Positions 25,178 through 34,206 of a stretch of DNA of 64,000 nucleotides are shown piece by piece (the stretch's first letter is position 1; the number at the start of each line of letters is the position of its first letter). Source of the stretch: Betaproteobacteria bacterium MOLA814 (lineage in GTDB: Bacteria; Pseudomonadota; Gammaproteobacteria; Burkholderiales; Burkholderiaceae_C). The position numbers were made by a program, and so were the translations under genes. The stretch spans positions 546,072 through 610,071 of the forward strand of contig AYMW01000003.1 of assembly GCA_000496475.1 (NCBI GenBank), written 5' to 3'. The notes beneath the pieces are model-generated. The model was given only the letters and a program-made list of their open reading frames with translations. It did no database searches and was not told the origin of the DNA.

Positions 25178-25506
25178 GACGCGTTGTCTTTCAATTCTGC
25201 AAGTGTTTGAGCAAAATCGGTTTGCCCTGGGTTGGCTGCGGGGTGCTGAACATGGCTTAAAGCTGTCATGCCTTGTGGACTGACACCCACCACGATTTCT
25301 TGGTCACGCACGCGCACCAGCAGAATTTTTTGACGCGCGCCAATGGAGACGCTGTCAATGACTTGCAGCTGGGCATCTTTGCGACCGAATGCTTTGCTGT
25401 GTTGCATGCGGCGCAGGCCCCACAACACCAGGCCTAGCAGGCCTAACACCAACGCAAAACTGGCTACAAATTGTAGCCAGTCACCCATAGATACAGTTGG
25501 TGTCAT
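25174..25506 (-). CDS. fliO: Flagellar biosynthesis protein FliO
   Basis: Small single-pass membrane protein that helps assemble the FliP ring. The 110 residues have one membrane helix near residues 12-30 (FVASFALVLGLLGLVLWGLR). The conserved cytoplasmic domain follows, with LQVIDSVSIGARQKILLVRV and EIVVGVSPQGMTALSHV. It lies between fliN and fliP and overlaps fliP by four bases. Confidence 0.93.
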   Translation of the reverse strand: MTPTVSMGDWLQFVASFALVLGLLGLVLWGLRRMQHSKAFGRKDAQLQVIDSVSIGARQKILLVRVRDQEIVVGVSPQGMTALSHVQHPAANPGQTDFAQTLAELKDNAS

Positions 25507-25512
25507 AGCGTT

Positions 25513-25812
25513 TTATGACTGTAGGTTTTTCATGCGCTCTGATGCAGGCACCACGCGCGTTAAACGTATGCCGTAGCGGTCGTTGACAAGTACTATCTCG
25601 CCCTGCGCAACAGCGGTGTTGTTGACCATTAAGTCTAGCGGTTCGCCTGCAATCCGGTCTAGCTCCACCACGCTACCTTGCGTTAGGCGCATCAGATCGC
25701 GAATTTTAATAACGGCTCGACCAACCTCAATGGACAGTGTGACTGGAATATTCTCCAACACATCAGCGTTGATGGTGTCGCTTGGATCTTGTACGTTGTC
25801 GTCGTTCATCAT
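25513..25812 (-). CDS. fliN: Flagellar C-ring switch protein FliN
   Basis: Rotor C-ring component needed for torque, switching and export. The 99-residue protein is almost entirely the SpoA domain: VTLSIEVGRAVIKIRDLMRL, GSVVELDRIAGEPLDLMVNN and GEIVLVNDRYGIRLTRVV. Two consecutive ATGs (25812, 25809) follow AGGA; either may be used. It lies 15 bases after fliM and six before fliO. Confidence 0.97.
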   Translation of the reverse strand: MMNDDNVQDPSDTINADVLENIPVTLSIEVGRAVIKIRDLMRLTQGSVVELDRIAGEPLDLMVNNTAVAQGEIVLVNDRYGIRLTRVVPASERMKNLQS

Positions 25813-25827
25813 AGATTCCTAAAAGTA

Positions 25828-26817
25828 TTACAACTGCTTGGGGTCAACAGCAGATTCTATTTTGGCGGCAATGTGGCTGCCAACTGTGCCCACATCCACA
25901 TCAAACGCTGGGATGTCACTGATATATGCGCGGGCTAAATCTGGTTTCTTGAAGTACAACACATCGCCTTCGCTGAGCGTTTCGAGCTGCGACAACGGTA
26001 TGGTCAGGTGACCTAACAAAACCTGTATCTCTAAGCTCGAGTCGCTTACAGCGGCCTCCAACTCGCCATGCCATTTTTTATCTGAGGCCTCGTTACCGTC
26101 TCCTGTTTGTACGCGACTGCGCAACAAGTCTCTGATAGGTTTGAGTGAGGCGTAAGGGTAAACCAAGTCGACAAAGCCTTTGCCTTGTTCGGTGGCTTCT
26201 GCGTCAAAACGGCTGAGGATAATGAGGTCGTTTTCGTCTGCAATTTGAGCAAACTGTGGGTTTATTTCTGAGCTGACATGCTCAAAGTCCAATGCATAGA
26301 TGGGTGCCCATGCATCTTTAATGGACTTGATGAACACGTTCAAAATAATTTTAATAATCCGTGTTTCTGTTGGTGTGAACATGCGCCCAGGCGGCAATTG
26401 TCCAACGCCGCGCCCAAAACCGCCAAAGAAACTGTCCAGTGAACTGAATACAACCGTGGGCTCTATAACCACCAAGCAATTCCCGCGCAAGGGACTGGCC
26501 CGCATAACGTTCACGCTGAGTGGCGCACGCAATGTTTGCAGGTAGTCGCCAAAACGCATAATTTGCACACGCGCAGGATTGACACGTGGGCTGGTGCGCA
26601 ACACCTCCAACATGCCCAAGCGAAACTGGCGAATAAACCGCTCGTTGATCATGTCGATCGCCGAGATGTTGACGCCCAGGCTGCTGTCCTCGCTGGCCAA
26701 ATCGTGCTTGCGCACAGTGGCTTGCAAGTTGAAGCCTGTGTCGACCTCAATTGAGCCATCGCTCATGCCTGCGGCAAGTGCGTCTAGCTCTTCAGCGCTT
26801 AATAGTGGTTGGTCCAC
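25828..26817 (-). CDS. fliM: Flagellar C-ring switch protein FliM
   Basis: C-ring protein that binds CheY-P and FliG. It has 329 residues and starts with GTG at 26817, with AAGG seven bases upstream. The N-terminal CheY-binding segment is LLSAEELDALAAGM. The middle domain has INERFIRQFRLGMLEVLR and SPLRGNCLVVIEPTVVFSSL, and the C-terminal SpoA domain has LEIQVLLGHLTIPLSQLETL. It is 49 bases after fliL. Confidence 0.97.
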   Translation of the reverse strand: MDQPLLSAEELDALAAGMSDGSIEVDTGFNLQATVRKHDLASEDSSLGVNISAIDMINERFIRQFRLGMLEVLRTSPRVNPARVQIMRFGDYLQTLRAPLSVNVMRASPLRGNCLVVIEPTVVFSSLDSFFGGFGRGVGQLPPGRMFTPTETRIIKIILNVFIKSIKDAWAPIYALDFEHVSSEINPQFAQIADENDLIILSRFDAEATEQGKGFVDLVYPYASLKPIRDLLRSRVQTGDGNEASDKKWHGELEAAVSDSSLEIQVLLGHLTIPLSQLETLSEGDVLYFKKPDLARAYISDIPAFDVDVGTVGSHIAAKIESAVDPKQL

Positions 26818-26866
26818 AGCAGTGCCTTGTTGTTTGTGCGTTGATGACGGCGTTTATAAACACGGG

Positions 26867-27448
26867 TTACTGCACCACAAAGTTGGTGAAGTAAACCTCT
26901 TCAATACCGCCAAAGTCCTCGTATTTTTCGAGCACAGCGTTCATTTCGGTTTTTAAAACAATGGCCAAATCAGTGCGGAAAGACGCCTTGGCTAAATCAG
27001 CTTCGGTAACTTGACGCAAGGCATTCAACACGGCGGAGCGCAAAGCAAACTGGTGTTTGTCCACATTGGTGAACACCCTGTCGTCGTAATTCGTCATCAG
27101 GGCTATTTGCACCTGTATCACTTTACGAGAATTGGTTAGGTTCGCCAAAAATTCGCGCTCAAGCTCTTTGTAATGGTACTCAAAGCGCTCTAGTTCGGGC
27201 GACTCTTTGGTGACGCGCTGCGGACCCGCATTTGCGGCCGCATCGGCCTCGGTCTGTGCCGCCAACTCCATGGCTGCAACTTGTTCTTCTGCGTCCAGCG
27301 AAGCGGCCTTGTCAAAAAAGCCCGTGAAGAACAAAGTGCCTCCGATTGACCCTGCCAACAACACCAGAACCAGCACCGCAATCAACACAATTTTTAGGAT
27401 GCCGCCGCCTTTTTTACCGTCTTCTTCGTCGTCAATTTCATCAGCCAT
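26867..27448 (-). CDS. fliL: Flagellar stator-associated protein FliL
   Basis: Single-pass membrane protein that surrounds the stator and supports torque. From the ATG at 27448 (AGGT upstream) it has 193 residues: an acidic N-terminus, a membrane helix at about 18-42 (IVLIAVLVLVLLAGSIGGTL) and a periplasmic SPFH-like FliL domain ending KTEMNAVLEKYEDFGGIEEV. An upstream in-frame GTG/ATG extension to 27469 adds seven residues and is less likely. It lies between fliK and fliM. Confidence 0.95.
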   Translation of the reverse strand: MADEIDDEEDGKKGGGILKIVLIAVLVLVLLAGSIGGTLFFTGFFDKAASLDAEEQVAAMELAAQTEADAAANAGPQRVTKESPELERFEYHYKELEREFLANLTNSRKVIQVQIALMTNYDDRVFTNVDKHQFALRSAVLNALRQVTEADLAKASFRTDLAIVLKTEMNAVLEKYEDFGGIEEVYFTNFVVQ

Positions 27449-27526
27449 AGCATTACCTACTTTCGTCAAAAATACCGCATGGCCTGGTGGCGCTGCAGTG
27501 TCATGTTGTACACATCACGTGGTCTG

Positions 27527-29608
27527 TTAAACCCACACGTTTAAAGATCCGTCACCGCCCAATGAGGCTGGCCGGGACGTCGCTGTAGAGGACAAATCAT
27601 CGTTTGAGTTACCGTCCAGACCAGACCCATTGCCTGCAGGCGCGGTGTTGGCTTGCTGCGGTGTCGATTTTCCGTGATTTTTTTGTCTTTCATCGCCATT
27701 TACAAACACAGAAGCAATATCTGTTCCCGATTGCGCCAGCGCTTCACGCAGCTTGGGCAGGCTGTCTTGCAGCAATTCACGCGTGAGCGGATTGCTTGAA
27801 ACGAATTTTGCCTCCAATTCGCCGTTGCGCATGGACAAATCGATGTCAACCTTGCCTAAGTTTGCTGGCCTGAGCGTCAGCTGCATGCTCCATTGCCCTT
27901 TGGCGATTTGACCTGCTATGCGGGCACCCATGGCTTCGCCCAGGCGGTTGGCTATGGACTGGTACAACTCGTTGCGCTGGGTTATGGCTGCACCGGGCAC
28001 ACCCAAGGCCACACCCATTGGTTGCAATGCGCGCGGAACGGCACCGGCCAGCTTGTCCAAACCAGCCAAACTTGTATCGCCGCGCAACGTGTCTGCGCTG
28101 GATCTACCAGCCAGCAGGCTGTCTATATCGTCCTCGCTTACCCCGGCCAAGGCCATGGCTTGAGCGGCTAATGCGCTCGATGTGTTGCTGTTGCCCATGT
28201 CTGCCTTCAGACCAGAAGCCAGCATTTGCGCAGCCACCTGACTCGACACTGCAGCTGGTTGTAGACCTGTTACCTGAGCCACTACCGGCGCGGTTAATCC
28301 TGGGGCAAGCGGGCTTGTAGGTGTGGTGCCCACCCCAACACCAGCTTTGTCTCCCATCATGCCCATGAGCGCACCTTGATGTTGGGCCATCGCCAACGAC
28401 TGGCCGCCCACAGCGGTGGACAGCACACCAGAGCCCGGCGCTGCAACCTGAACGCCAGCGTGTAACGGCTGCTTGAGTGCGGCGAGAGGTGACTCACTGG
28501 CGCCGTCTGAGGTGCCTTGGCCAAGCGCTGCTATGGCTGCCTTGAGGGCCTGGTCTGGACCAGCGGTTGGTGTGTTGCCCCCAGATGTCATCCACTGCGC
28601 AGAGTGTTGGCCGCTTAGCCCACCACCTTGTGTGGTGTTGCCCTTGACCTGACCCATCAACATCGCCACAGCCGCCGGGCTCATGCCCTGTGTATTGGCA
28701 AATGTCACCAGACTGGCCTCACTTGGCGCTTGGGTCGGCGTGATGATGTGCATGCCGCCAGCCAACTCCATGGACATGATGTCACCGCTCGGCTCAGCCT
28801 CGCCCATTTGCTGTGCCTGCTGCATCGCCAGCAAGGCCTGTTGCGCAGCAGCCAGCAAACCAGCCTGCACCAACGCTTGCTTGGCAGGTGTTTCACCTGT
28901 TTCTGGAGCCTTGCCCGTTTCAAGTGTCTTGTCTGAGGTACTCACACCAGGGTTATTCACGCTACTGGTAGCAACTGTTGAAGTGCTGTGACCTGTCGTA
29001 TCAGATGCATCAACGCCGAGGGCCAACACCGACGGTTGTTCAGCGAGTTTTGAGGGTCGCTGAGTCTCATGCGAGGCATCAAATTGTGACGGCACGGCGC
29101 GCTGACCCGCCTGATTGGACCGCACCGCTTGCGATGCCAGCGCTTGTTGGCGCTGATCGTCCTTCATTTGACTGTCTTGCCTGTCTTGCCTGTCTTGCGT
29201 TCTTTGATCCCTCTGGACTCGGTCAATCGCTTGGTCATGGGCTGCAGCCCGTGCCTGGGATTGAGCTTGCGCTTGATCAGCGGCGCGCAGGCGCTCCACG
29301 GCCACATCATTGTCTTGGCGTGCCACTTGCTGTGCGTCAAAGCGTTGGTTTCGCCACACAGCGGCGTTGCTAGGCACTGACGGCTCTCTAGGCGATCTTG
29401 CCGCGAGGCTGCTGGTTAAGTCAGCCGCGGCTGAAGCGGCAAAGGTTTGCCCCTTGCTGGCCGCGTGCACACGGGCGAATAGCTGACCAAAGTCTTGACT
29501 TGGAGAGCCCCAAGCGCTCAACGCATGGCTGGTGTCGCTGCGCGTTACCGGCTTGGAGACCTCTAAATACGAGGGATTGGCAACCTTGACAGGGGTGGAT
29601 TGGGTCAT
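27527..29608 (-). CDS. fliK: Hook-length control protein FliK
   Basis: Secreted molecular ruler that triggers FlhB switching at the right hook length. From the ATG at 29608, with GGAAG eight bases upstream, it has 693 residues, which is long for FliK. The N-terminal 550 residues are rich in Gln, Ala, Ser and Gly. The C-terminal switch domain has QWSMQLTLRPANLGKVDIDL, ELEAKFVSSNPLTRELLQDS and LPKLREALAQSGTDIASVFV. A paralogue lies at 9452. A frame extension to 29722 covers the promoter region and is rejected. Confidence 0.93.
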   Translation of the reverse strand: MTQSTPVKVANPSYLEVSKPVTRSDTSHALSAWGSPSQDFGQLFARVHAASKGQTFAASAAADLTSSLAARSPREPSVPSNAAVWRNQRFDAQQVARQDNDVAVERLRAADQAQAQSQARAAAHDQAIDRVQRDQRTQDRQDRQDSQMKDDQRQQALASQAVRSNQAGQRAVPSQFDASHETQRPSKLAEQPSVLALGVDASDTTGHSTSTVATSSVNNPGVSTSDKTLETGKAPETGETPAKQALVQAGLLAAAQQALLAMQQAQQMGEAEPSGDIMSMELAGGMHIITPTQAPSEASLVTFANTQGMSPAAVAMLMGQVKGNTTQGGGLSGQHSAQWMTSGGNTPTAGPDQALKAAIAALGQGTSDGASESPLAALKQPLHAGVQVAAPGSGVLSTAVGGQSLAMAQHQGALMGMMGDKAGVGVGTTPTSPLAPGLTAPVVAQVTGLQPAAVSSQVAAQMLASGLKADMGNSNTSSALAAQAMALAGVSEDDIDSLLAGRSSADTLRGDTSLAGLDKLAGAVPRALQPMGVALGVPGAAITQRNELYQSIANRLGEAMGARIAGQIAKGQWSMQLTLRPANLGKVDIDLSMRNGELEAKFVSSNPLTRELLQDSLPKLREALAQSGTDIASVFVNGDERQKNHGKSTPQQANTAPAGNGSGLDGNSNDDLSSTATSRPASLGGDGSLNVWV

Positions 29609-29634
29609 ATCCGATCTTCCAAAATAATGCAATG

Positions 29635-29646
29635 TGCCCCGGGGCA
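29635..29646. repeat. Perfect 12-base GC palindrome between fliK and flhA
   Basis: TGCCCCGGGGCA, a perfect palindrome, with a further GCCCCGAGG copy of its half beside it. It lies about 80 bases upstream of the flhA sigma-54 promoter and just before fliK. It could be an enhancer site for the sigma-54 activator, but this is a guess. Confidence 0.35.
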
Positions 29647-29724
29647 TCCTCGGGGCTATACAGCCTATTAGCAAGAAGCGTGACCGGAGATGTATTGCCG
29701 CTGCAGGCGACAACCACACCAAGG

Positions 29725-29739
29725 TGGCACAGGGCTTGC
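29725..29739 (+). promoter_or_regulatory. Sigma-54 promoter for flhA-flhF-flhG-fliA
   Basis: TGGCAC-AGGGC-TTGC followed by T. It matches the -24/-12 consensus fully with exact spacing, and shares TGGCACAG with the flgB promoter. Transcription would start near 29751, about 64 bases before flhA. Confidence 0.88.
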
Positions 29740-29814
29740 TTTGATGTGGGCATCACACGGTGATTTCCTGACGGGAGTTACTACCAAAGAATTTGTTTTT
29801 GATTGATCTGCCCA

Positions 29815-31911
29815 ATGAACACGCTTAGCCTGTCAACGATTCGACAAAATCTGTCGGCTTTTGACTTCTCCGGTCTGGGGATACCTGCGCTCGTGCTCTT
29901 GATCATGGCTATGTTGGTGCTCCCATTGCACCCGCTGCTGCTCGATATCCTATTTACTTTCAATATTGTGACGGCCTTGGTGATCGTGATGATTGCCATT
30001 GGCACGCGCAAACCTTTAGAGTTCTCTAGTTTTCCAACCGTTTTGCTGTTTGCAACCATGCTGCGATTGGCGCTGAACGTGGCGTCTACCCGTGTGATTT
30101 TGGTCAACGGCCATGAAGGGGGTTCGGCAGCCGGAGAAGTCATCGCCGCGTTTGGCGAGTTTGTGATTGGTGGCAACTATTTGGTTGGTTTCATCATCTT
30201 CGGTATTTTGATGATCATCAACTTCATTGTGGTCACCAAAGGCGCGGGCCGCGTGTCTGAGGTCAACGCCCGTTTCACGTTGGACGCCATGCCTGGTAAG
30301 CAGATGGCCATTGATGCTGATTTGAACGCCGGCGTCATTGATCAGGTTGAGGCCAAGAAAAAACGTGAAGATTTGTCGCAAGAAGCCGACTTTTTCGGCT
30401 CTATGGACGGTGCCTCTAAGTTCGTCAGTGGTGATGCCATTGCCGGCTTGCTGATTTTGATCATCAACATTGTGGGGGGCTTGGCCATTGGCTTGTCACA
30501 ACACGATTTAAACTTTTCCCAAGCTGGCCGTATCTATGTGCTGCTCACCATCGGTGACGGCTTGGTAGCTCAGATTCCGTCGCTGTTCTTGTCGTTGGCC
30601 ACCGCCATTATTGTGACCAGGGTGACGACTTCCGAGTCCATGACCGAGCAGGCTAAGACGCAGTTTTCCAACCCGTCTGCACTGTTTATTGCCGCTTCCA
30701 TCATGACCATTTTGGGTTTAGTCCCCGGCATGCCACACACTGTGTTTTTGACTTTGGCAGCAGCCACAGCCGGCATCGGTTTTATGGTGGTGCGCACTAA
30801 CACCGAGGATGCCGCTGCAGCAGCAGCACCAACAGTCAACGACGCTGGCGACGCACCAAAAGAATTAGATTGGGACGATGTAGACCAAGTTGACTTGATT
30901 GGCTTGGAAATTGGCTACGGCCTGATTCCTTTGGTGAACCCAGAAACTGGTGGGCAATTGATGCCACGCGTGAAGGGTGTGCGTAAAAAACTATCTGCAG
31001 AGCTCGGTTTTTTGGTGCAGCCTGTGCGTATTCGTGACGCATTGAATTTAGCGCCTGACGTGTATCACATCACCATGAACGGGGTGATGCGTGGCAAGGG
31101 CGAGGTCCGTGTGGGTAAAGAAATGGCCATTAACCCCGGTCAGGTGTACGGCAAATTAGAGGGCCAGGTTACTAAAGAGCCTGCATTTGGTTTGGAAGCT
31201 GTATGGATTGACCCGTCACAACGTGACTACGCACGCACATTGGGTTACACCGTGGTGGACGCCAGCACTGCCATTGCGACTCACTTGAACAAGGTGTTGC
31301 GCGACAATTCAGCTGAACTGATGGGCCACGATGAAGCCCAGCAATTGTTAGATAAATTGGCAGCCAAATCTCCCAAATTGGTAGAAGACTTGGTGCCAGG
31401 CAAATTGTCTTTAGGCGTGATCACACGCACCATGCAAAACCTGCTGGCTGAAGGTGTGTCCATTCGTGACATGCGCACCATTGTGGAGTCTTTGAACGAA
31501 TCCGCTACCAAAACACAAGATCCTGACCAGCTCACCACCATGGTTCGTCCGAAACTGGGGCGCATGATTGTGCAAGGCTTGGTCAATGACAACGAAAGTT
31601 TGGCCGTCATGACCTTAGACCCTGCCCTTGAACAGCTGTTACACAACGTGCTGCAACAAAACCAAGGCACAGGCATGGTGTTAGAACCCGGTTTGGCAGA
31701 GAGTTTGTTCAATGCGCTGCGCCTTGGTACGCGAGAAGTTGAAGAGAAAGGTCACGCAGCTGTTTTGGTGGTGTCACCCAGCATTCGCTCTTGGCTGTCA
31801 AAGGCAGCTCGTCACCGTGTGAATGATTTGACCGTATTGTCTTACAGCGAAATCCCAGACGACCAAGGCGTGAATGTGATTCACACCGTGCAAGCCAGCA
31901 ACAAAACGTAA
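29815..31911 (+). CDS. flhA: Flagellar export gate protein FlhA
   Basis: Largest export-gate protein, using the proton motive force and binding export chaperones. From the ATG at 29815 it has 698 residues, normal for the family. The N-terminal half has about eight membrane helices. The FHIPEP-family signature region includes LRLALNVASTRVILVNGHEG and AGRVSEVNARFTLDAMPGKQ. The C-terminal cytoplasmic part starts near residue 350 and includes GYGLIPLVN. The alternative TTG at 29803 adds four residues. It is the first gene after a strong sigma-54 promoter. Confidence 0.97.
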   Translation: MNTLSLSTIRQNLSAFDFSGLGIPALVLLIMAMLVLPLHPLLLDILFTFNIVTALVIVMIAIGTRKPLEFSSFPTVLLFATMLRLALNVASTRVILVNGHEGGSAAGEVIAAFGEFVIGGNYLVGFIIFGILMIINFIVVTKGAGRVSEVNARFTLDAMPGKQMAIDADLNAGVIDQVEAKKKREDLSQEADFFGSMDGASKFVSGDAIAGLLILIINIVGGLAIGLSQHDLNFSQAGRIYVLLTIGDGLVAQIPSLFLSLATAIIVTRVTTSESMTEQAKTQFSNPSALFIAASIMTILGLVPGMPHTVFLTLAAATAGIGFMVVRTNTEDAAAAAAPTVNDAGDAPKELDWDDVDQVDLIGLEIGYGLIPLVNPETGGQLMPRVKGVRKKLSAELGFLVQPVRIRDALNLAPDVYHITMNGVMRGKGEVRVGKEMAINPGQVYGKLEGQVTKEPAFGLEAVWIDPSQRDYARTLGYTVVDASTAIATHLNKVLRDNSAELMGHDEAQQLLDKLAAKSPKLVEDLVPGKLSLGVITRTMQNLLAEGVSIRDMRTIVESLNESATKTQDPDQLTTMVRPKLGRMIVQGLVNDNESLAVMTLDPALEQLLHNVLQQNQGTGMVLEPGLAESLFNALRLGTREVEEKGHAAVLVVSPSIRSWLSKAARHRVNDLTVLSYSEIPDDQGVNVIHTVQASNKT

Positions 31912-31956
31912 ACGCCCATTAAGAACTGTCAGCCCTAGACCAATAAGAGACCCGTT

Positions 31957-33387
31957 ATGGAAATCCAACGCATACTAGCCCGCGATACACGCACCGCCAC
32001 AGATCAGGCCATGAGCATGTATGGGCGCGACGTACTCATCATTTCTAACCAACGCGTCAACGGCCAAATCGAGTTGTTGGTGGCAGTAGACATTCGTCCA
32101 ACCGACGAGTTGGACAACGTCGTGACCTTGGATGCAGCGTTTGTCAACACATCTGATAACGCGACAGACGCACAGGCCAAACCCCTCAATTCTTTTGAGG
32201 CTGCGTTTGAAGAAACCATGATGCAGCGTCAACGGGCACGCTCACGCGGCAAGGCTGCCAGCCCAGCCAGCACAGCAAAGAGCTTGCAACAAGCTTCAGT
32301 GGCACCCATTGTCAACCTTGCTGCGCAAGCCGCACCGGTACCAACTGCAATGGTTCAAACACAGCATTCAACAGCACCGCGGCGTGAACCAGAAGTTGAC
32401 ACCACCGCTTTGCAAGCTCACCGTGAAGCAGCCCGTGGTAGAGAAATTGTAGACATGGTGCGCGACGAAATTGCCGCATTGCGCCGTGAATTTGCACTCA
32501 GCCAGCGCATGAGTCCTTGGCAAGACACTTTACCGATTTCTCCTGTCATTAAGCCCCTGATCAACGCCCTCAGTGAAGCTGGTGTGCCAACTGGCCTACG
32601 CGGCTTGTTGATTGACCGTATCCGAGAAGCTGCTGATGTGGACGAGGCAATGGCTGCCTTGCGCAGCCACCTGGTTGAGGCTTTACCCAATGTGGGAGTC
32701 TCCATGCCTGAGAGCGGTCAACATATCGTGACTGGTCCTACAGGTGTGGGCAAAACGTTGATGGCTGCGCGCTTGGCACACGCCGCCGCATTGCAACATG
32801 GCTCCCACGCGGTCGCCATGATCAGCTTTGCCGACAGCCGACCAGGTGCGTGGAGCCAAATTCAAATGTTGGCATCACAAGCCGGCATTGATTGTTACCG
32901 AGCTGTTGACGCCAATGCGCTGTCATTGTTGCTGGACGAGTTGTCGCAGCGTGCCGCCGTCATTATTGACACGGCGGGTATTGAGTTTGAGCGCAACGTT
33001 GAGCAAATTAAACACCTCGCGCCTAAGGCGCTGGCCCATGTGGTCATGGCTGCAGATTCTTCGTCAGTCACTATTAAACGCATTCGCCACGCATACGCGT
33101 GGGACAGCGTCATGGTTAGCAAGCTGGATGAGGCTTCACAGCCGTGGCCTTTGCTGCAAGCTTTAATAGACAGCCCGTTGCCAATGTCTCTCATGAGCCC
33201 CAGCTCACGCTTGAGTGAAACTGCGCTGCCCTATTCAGGTGTTCGTATTGTTGAACAAGCATTGGCGCATTTGCCTGTGTCCCAAGACAACGCCTTTAGC
33301 GCCAGCAACCCGACCATGGCTGCGGACAGTATGGCTGCTAATATATTAAAAATGCGTGCCCCGCACGAGAAAGCTATACATGGCTAA
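31957..33387 (+). CDS. flhF: Flagellar placement GTPase FlhF
   Basis: SRP-family GTPase that sets flagellar position, usually polar. The 476 residues start with the FlhF N-terminal domain (ARDTRTATDQAMSMYGRDVL). A variable region follows, then the NG GTPase domain from about residue 190: P-loop GPTGVGKT near 260-267, VAMISFADSRPGAWSQIQML, VIIDTAGIEFE as G3 and MVSKLDEASQPWPLLQAL as the G4 region. It lies 46 bases after flhA and overlaps flhG by eight bases. Confidence 0.95.
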   Translation: MEIQRILARDTRTATDQAMSMYGRDVLIISNQRVNGQIELLVAVDIRPTDELDNVVTLDAAFVNTSDNATDAQAKPLNSFEAAFEETMMQRQRARSRGKAASPASTAKSLQQASVAPIVNLAAQAAPVPTAMVQTQHSTAPRREPEVDTTALQAHREAARGREIVDMVRDEIAALRREFALSQRMSPWQDTLPISPVIKPLINALSEAGVPTGLRGLLIDRIREAADVDEAMAALRSHLVEALPNVGVSMPESGQHIVTGPTGVGKTLMAARLAHAAALQHGSHAVAMISFADSRPGAWSQIQMLASQAGIDCYRAVDANALSLLLDELSQRAAVIIDTAGIEFERNVEQIKHLAPKALAHVVMAADSSSVTIKRIRHAYAWDSVMVSKLDEASQPWPLLQALIDSPLPMSLMSPSSRLSETALPYSGVRIVEQALAHLPVSQDNAFSASNPTMAADSMAANILKMRAPHEKAIHG

Positions 33388-34204
33388 TACACATTGCCCT
33401 CAAGTCATTGGCGTTGCAAGTGGTAAGGGTGGCGTTGGTAAAACAACGGTTGCTGTCAACCTGTCTGTGGCGTTGGCCAAAGCGGGTAAGCGCGTGGCGT
33501 TATTGGATGCCGACATGGGATTGGCCAATGCACAAATTGCGTTTGGCAGCAGAAGCCCATTTAATGTCAGCCATCTGCTGTCTGGCGATAAAACATTGCG
33601 CGAAATCATGGTCCGCACAGATGACGGCGTTATGCTGATACCCGGTGCATCTGGGCGGCGCGATATGGCGGGTATTTCGGATACCGACATCAACACCATC
33701 ATTCAAGCATGTGACGATGTGGCAGACGATTTTGATTTTCTCATTGTTGACGTCGCCGCGGGTATTTCACCTTCTGTGATGATGTTCTTAGCCGCCTGCC
33801 ACCGCCGGTTTATTGTGCTGCGTGACGACCCCTCGAGCATTGCAGACGCTTATGGCACCATCAAGGTGATGACCCTAGAACTGGGTTTGGAAGAGATTTA
33901 CCTTATTCCTAATATGGCGACCTCCCAAGCCAGCGGCTGGCAGTTGTTTAAGCGCATGAATGAGGTGTGTACGCGCTTCTTAGGCCGCTCTGTCAATTAC
34001 CTCACTTCTGTCGAGTCTGACGACCTTATTTTTAGCGCACTTCGCAAATACAAGCCGGTGCTGTCCTTCGCACCTGCCAGTAGTGGCTCGCGCGACTTTA
34101 GGCGTATGGCACAGCTGAGTATTGATTTACCTAGCGCTTCGCAGGCCCACGGGCATGCGCAGTTCTTTTTCCAGCGTCTTTTGGACGCTGAGCAAGGGGC
34201 ATAA
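33380..34204 (+). CDS. flhG: Flagellar number regulator FlhG (FleN-like MinD ATPase)
   Basis: MinD/ParA-type ATPase that limits flagellar number. The 274 residues include the deviant Walker A SGKGGVGKT at 14-22, VALLDADMGLANAQIAFG, and FLIVDVAAGISPSVMMF in place of the usual DTxAG. The protein starts directly at the ATPase fold with no N-terminal DQAxxLR helix, like Pseudomonas FleN. FleN restrains the sigma-54 activator FleQ, so this protein may control the activator encoded at 13649. The ATG lies within the last codons of flhF. Confidence 0.94.
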   Translation: MANTHCPQVIGVASGKGGVGKTTVAVNLSVALAKAGKRVALLDADMGLANAQIAFGSRSPFNVSHLLSGDKTLREIMVRTDDGVMLIPGASGRRDMAGISDTDINTIIQACDDVADDFDFLIVDVAAGISPSVMMFLAACHRRFIVLRDDPSSIADAYGTIKVMTLELGLEEIYLIPNMATSQASGWQLFKRMNEVCTRFLGRSVNYLTSVESDDLIFSALRKYKPVLSFAPASSGSRDFRRMAQLSIDLPSASQAHGHAQFFFQRLLDAEQGA

Positions 34205-34206
34205 CT

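Noticed and set aside
29671..29686. Possible minus-strand sigma-54 promoter for fliK
   Set aside because: GG and GC are 11 bases apart instead of the strict 10, so it is not likely to work.
29609..29722. Upstream extension of fliK
   Set aside because: It runs through the palindrome and intergenic sequence, lacks a ribosome site, and the ATG at 29608 has GGAAG at good spacing.
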